From: Photorhabdus asymbiotica
Lineage (GTDB): Bacteria > Pseudomonadota > Gammaproteobacteria > Enterobacterales > Enterobacteriaceae
DNA length: 64,000 nucleotides
NCBI RefSeq assembly: GCF_003634575.1
Contig: NZ_RBLJ01000001.1
Span: 1,444,664 to 1,508,663, forward strand
Reading direction: 5' to 3'
Part shown: piece by piece, positions 62,262-64,000 of the stretch
Layout of the letters: every line of letters starts with the position of its first letter
Numbering within the stretch: position 1 is the stretch's first letter
Notes under the pieces: model-generated
The model's input: only the letters and a program-made list of their open reading frames with translations
What the model was told of the DNA's origin: nothing
Database searches by the model: none
Program-made: the position numbers and the translations under genes

Positions 62262-63680
62262 ATGTCATCACCCGTTAAACATCAATCCACCCCCCGCCCG
62301 CTGACCCTGCGCCAGCATCTGGACGCGTATCTGGATACCCTGCTGTTGCAGGGGGCGAGTCAAAAGAGCCAGTCCGCCCGTCATGAACGGCTGTCACCGT
62401 TCGTCAACTGGTGTGAGGAACAGGGCATCCTGTCAGCTTCACAGGTGACCGGGCCGTTACTGGAAAACTGGCAGCAATATCTGGCCCGGTACCGCAAAAC
62501 CAACGGTCAGCCTTATACGCCGGACAGTCAGCGCCGACGCCTGCGCGCCTTACGCCTGTGGTTCGACTGGTTGCAGCAACAGCACGCTATCCCGACCAGC
62601 CCGGCGGCAACACTGGCCGCGCCAGACAGAAAAAAACGCCCCTCAGTGACGGAGACCCACGGTCAACCCGACGCCATACCGGCCCGCTTCGCCACCTTAC
62701 GCCAGCATCTGGCCGCCTGGCTGGAAGCCGTGCGGGGACAGGGCTTAAGCGAACGGACTCAGGAGTCCTATGAAGAGCGGCTGTTGCCGTTCATCAGCTG
62801 GTGCGAAGCGCGTGGCGTGATGACGGCGCCGCAGGTCAGCCTGCCGTTGCTGGAAAGTTACCAGCGCTGGCTGAGAAGCTCCCGTAAAGCGAACGGTCAA
62901 CCCTACAGCCCGGGCAGTCAGCGGGACCGCCTGAGTGTCTTACGTCAGTGGTTCCGCTGGCTGCTGCAACGTCACCATATCCTGTATAACCCGACGGATA
63001 ACATGGTATTGCCAAGAGAAGAAAAACGGCTGCCGGCGCAGGTGATGAATGAAGACGAAACCCACACGGTATTAGCCGCAACGGATATCAACACCCCAAC
63101 CGGGCTGAGAAATCGCGCTATCCTTGAAGTACTGTGGAGTACCGGTATCCGGCGGATGGAAGTGGCGAACCTGCTGTTAAGCGAGGTGGACTTCGGGCGC
63201 GGCGTAGTGCTGGTCAGACAGGGTAAAGGCGGTAAAGACCGGGTGGTGCCCATCGGCGAACAGGCGCTGCACTGGTTAAGCCGCTGGCTCAGCGTCCGGC
63301 CCGAGTTAACGCGGCGGGGGGACAGCGGTCACCTGTTTATCACTAAGAAAGGCCGGGGACTGGCCAGAGGCACGTTAACCCAGATAGCCGCCGACAGCAT
63401 CCGTAAACAGGCGCAACTGGCTAAACCGGGGGCCTGCCATCTGTTCCGCCACTCAATGGCAACCCAGATGCTGGAGAACGGCGCGGACACCCGTCACATC
63501 CAGGCGATACTGGGGCATGAAAAGCTGGAAACCACCCAAATCTATACGCGGGTGGCAATCGGCCACTTAAAGGAAGTGCATGAGCAGACGCACCCGGCAG
63601 AACGGCAGTCAAAGCAGGCAACGCCGCCAGACGATAAGCAGGCAAATAGCGACCAGCCGGACAGCCCGAAGCCGGTCTGA
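62262..63680 (+). CDS. Tyrosine recombinase of module 2 with a doubled N-terminal domain
   Basis: The 472-residue protein is the module 1 recombinase with an extra domain. Residues 15-118 (LTLRQHLDAYLDTLL ... LRLWFDWLQQQHAIPTSP) and 143-245 (FATLRQHLAAWLEAV ... LRQWFRWLLQRHHILYNP) are two versions of the SAM-like core-binding domain, joined by a basic linker. The catalytic part has R297, K322, H393, R396, H419 and Y428, so the active site is complete. The last 80 residues are nearly identical to module 1. The doubled domain coincides with a doubled iteron array upstream. Confidence 0.93.
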   Translation: MSSPVKHQSTPRPLTLRQHLDAYLDTLLLQGASQKSQSARHERLSPFVNWCEEQGILSASQVTGPLLENWQQYLARYRKTNGQPYTPDSQRRRLRALRLWFDWLQQQHAIPTSPAATLAAPDRKKRPSVTETHGQPDAIPARFATLRQHLAAWLEAVRGQGLSERTQESYEERLLPFISWCEARGVMTAPQVSLPLLESYQRWLRSSRKANGQPYSPGSQRDRLSVLRQWFRWLLQRHHILYNPTDNMVLPREEKRLPAQVMNEDETHTVLAATDINTPTGLRNRAILEVLWSTGIRRMEVANLLLSEVDFGRGVVLVRQGKGGKDRVVPIGEQALHWLSRWLSVRPELTRRGDSGHLFITKKGRGLARGTLTQIAADSIRKQAQLAKPGACHLFRHSMATQMLENGADTRHIQAILGHEKLETTQIYTRVAIGHLKEVHEQTHPAERQSKQATPPDDKQANSDQPDSPKPV

Positions 63681-64000
63681 AACCTCAGTGCGGCTGGACA
63701 GTCCGAAGGTTAGCCGGTTCCCTGTAAGCGAGTGGGGTGCAGTGAAAGGCAGACTGTGCGCGTCCCTGCGCACAGACTGCCTCCCTACCTTCGGCGTGCC
63801 CGGCAGTAAATGCCGGCCGCTCCGGCGCTGAACCCCGCGTTCTCTGTGACAGTCGTTGCCGGTCAGCCCGCCATTCAACATAATGTGGCATTAAGCGCAA
63901 TGGCCTGAACGGCCCGCCACGCTTAACAAACATTATGTCCGGCGCCGCCCACCCAAGGGCGCTGGCGCGGTCACCTAACCTCCGGTGCGCGGCTGGCCGC
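63681..64000. other. GC-rich conserved noncoding tail of module 2 (continues past the window)
   Basis: From about 63711 it aligns with the module 1 tail (56012 onward), starting GTTAGCCGGTTCCCTGT and GTGGGGTGCAGTGAAAGGCA. Several single-base gaps relative to copy 1 break any shared frame, so it is not protein-coding. The window ends inside it; an orphan toxin cassette would be expected further right. Confidence 0.65.
63879..63937. repeat. 59-bp stepped hairpin in the module 2 tail
   Basis: The outer 8-bp stem (CATAATGT/ACATTATG) and middle 7-bp stem (TTAAGCG/CGCTTAA) are the same as in module 1; the inner stem is GGCC/GGCC around TGAAC. The two losses relative to copy 1 fall in the inner stem and in a gap, so the fold is kept. 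Confidence 0.78.

Overview
The window comes from a gammaproteobacterium of the Photorhabdus/Xenorhabdus type (Morganellaceae). The evidence is AT-rich core genes in the Escherichia coli order (argU-folD-ybcJ-cysS-ppiB-lpxH-purEK and ybaL-fsr-ushA / chiX-ybaP / copA-cueR-ybbJ-qmcA-ybbN-ybbO-tesA-ybbAP), several 127-bp ERIC repeats, and an NgrA-like phosphopantetheinyl transferase. No database search was possible; identities rest on recognised motifs and gene order.

Layout. (1) 1-5.9 kb: the end of an integrative element in the 3' end of tRNA-Arg(UCU). It carries a tyrosine recombinase fragment, an AlpA regulator, an Ash-like ORF, a primase-ATPase, a G-rich iteron field, a Ner-like regulator and a P4-type integrase. 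(2) 6-12 kb: housekeeping genes. (3) 12-17.4 kb: an accessory insert with a broken DinJ/YafQ toxin-antitoxin pair cut by an ERIC, a divergent riboflavin-synthase/lumazine-protein paralogue, and a Tsx-like channel, MFS transporter and RutA-like flavin monooxygenase. (4) 17.4-34.4 kb: the ChiX small RNA and the ybaP-to-ybaL core block. copA contains a -1 frameshift signal with a well-formed pseudoknot. (5) 34.4-43 kb: a LysE exporter, 2.2 kb of decayed DNA, a four-gene chaperone-usher fimbrial operon and ngrA. (6) 43.7-50.9 kb: a GC-rich type VI secretion island of VgrG, Eag chaperone, 1451-residue PAAR-Rhs toxin and immunity protein. (7) 50.9-64 kb: two related copies of a mobile module separated by an orphan Rhs toxin tip and its SUKH immunity gene.

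The most novel content is region 7. Each module reads: hairpin, a small ORF, a SymE-like toxin, a repressor (unrelated between copies), a CHC2/TOPRIM primase-ATPase, iterons, a tyrosine recombinase, and a GC-rich noncoding tail with a stepped ~60-bp hairpin. The two copies use different iteron sequences (core GGTCGG versus AGTTGG) but almost the same iteron spacing: 21-11-11-11-56 bp against 21-11-11-11-58 bp. The second copy has a doubled iteron array (219-bp tandem repeat) together with a doubled N-terminal domain in its recombinase. Both modules begin right behind an immunity gene, so I infer that they move with, or help build, the Rhs toxin-immunity array.
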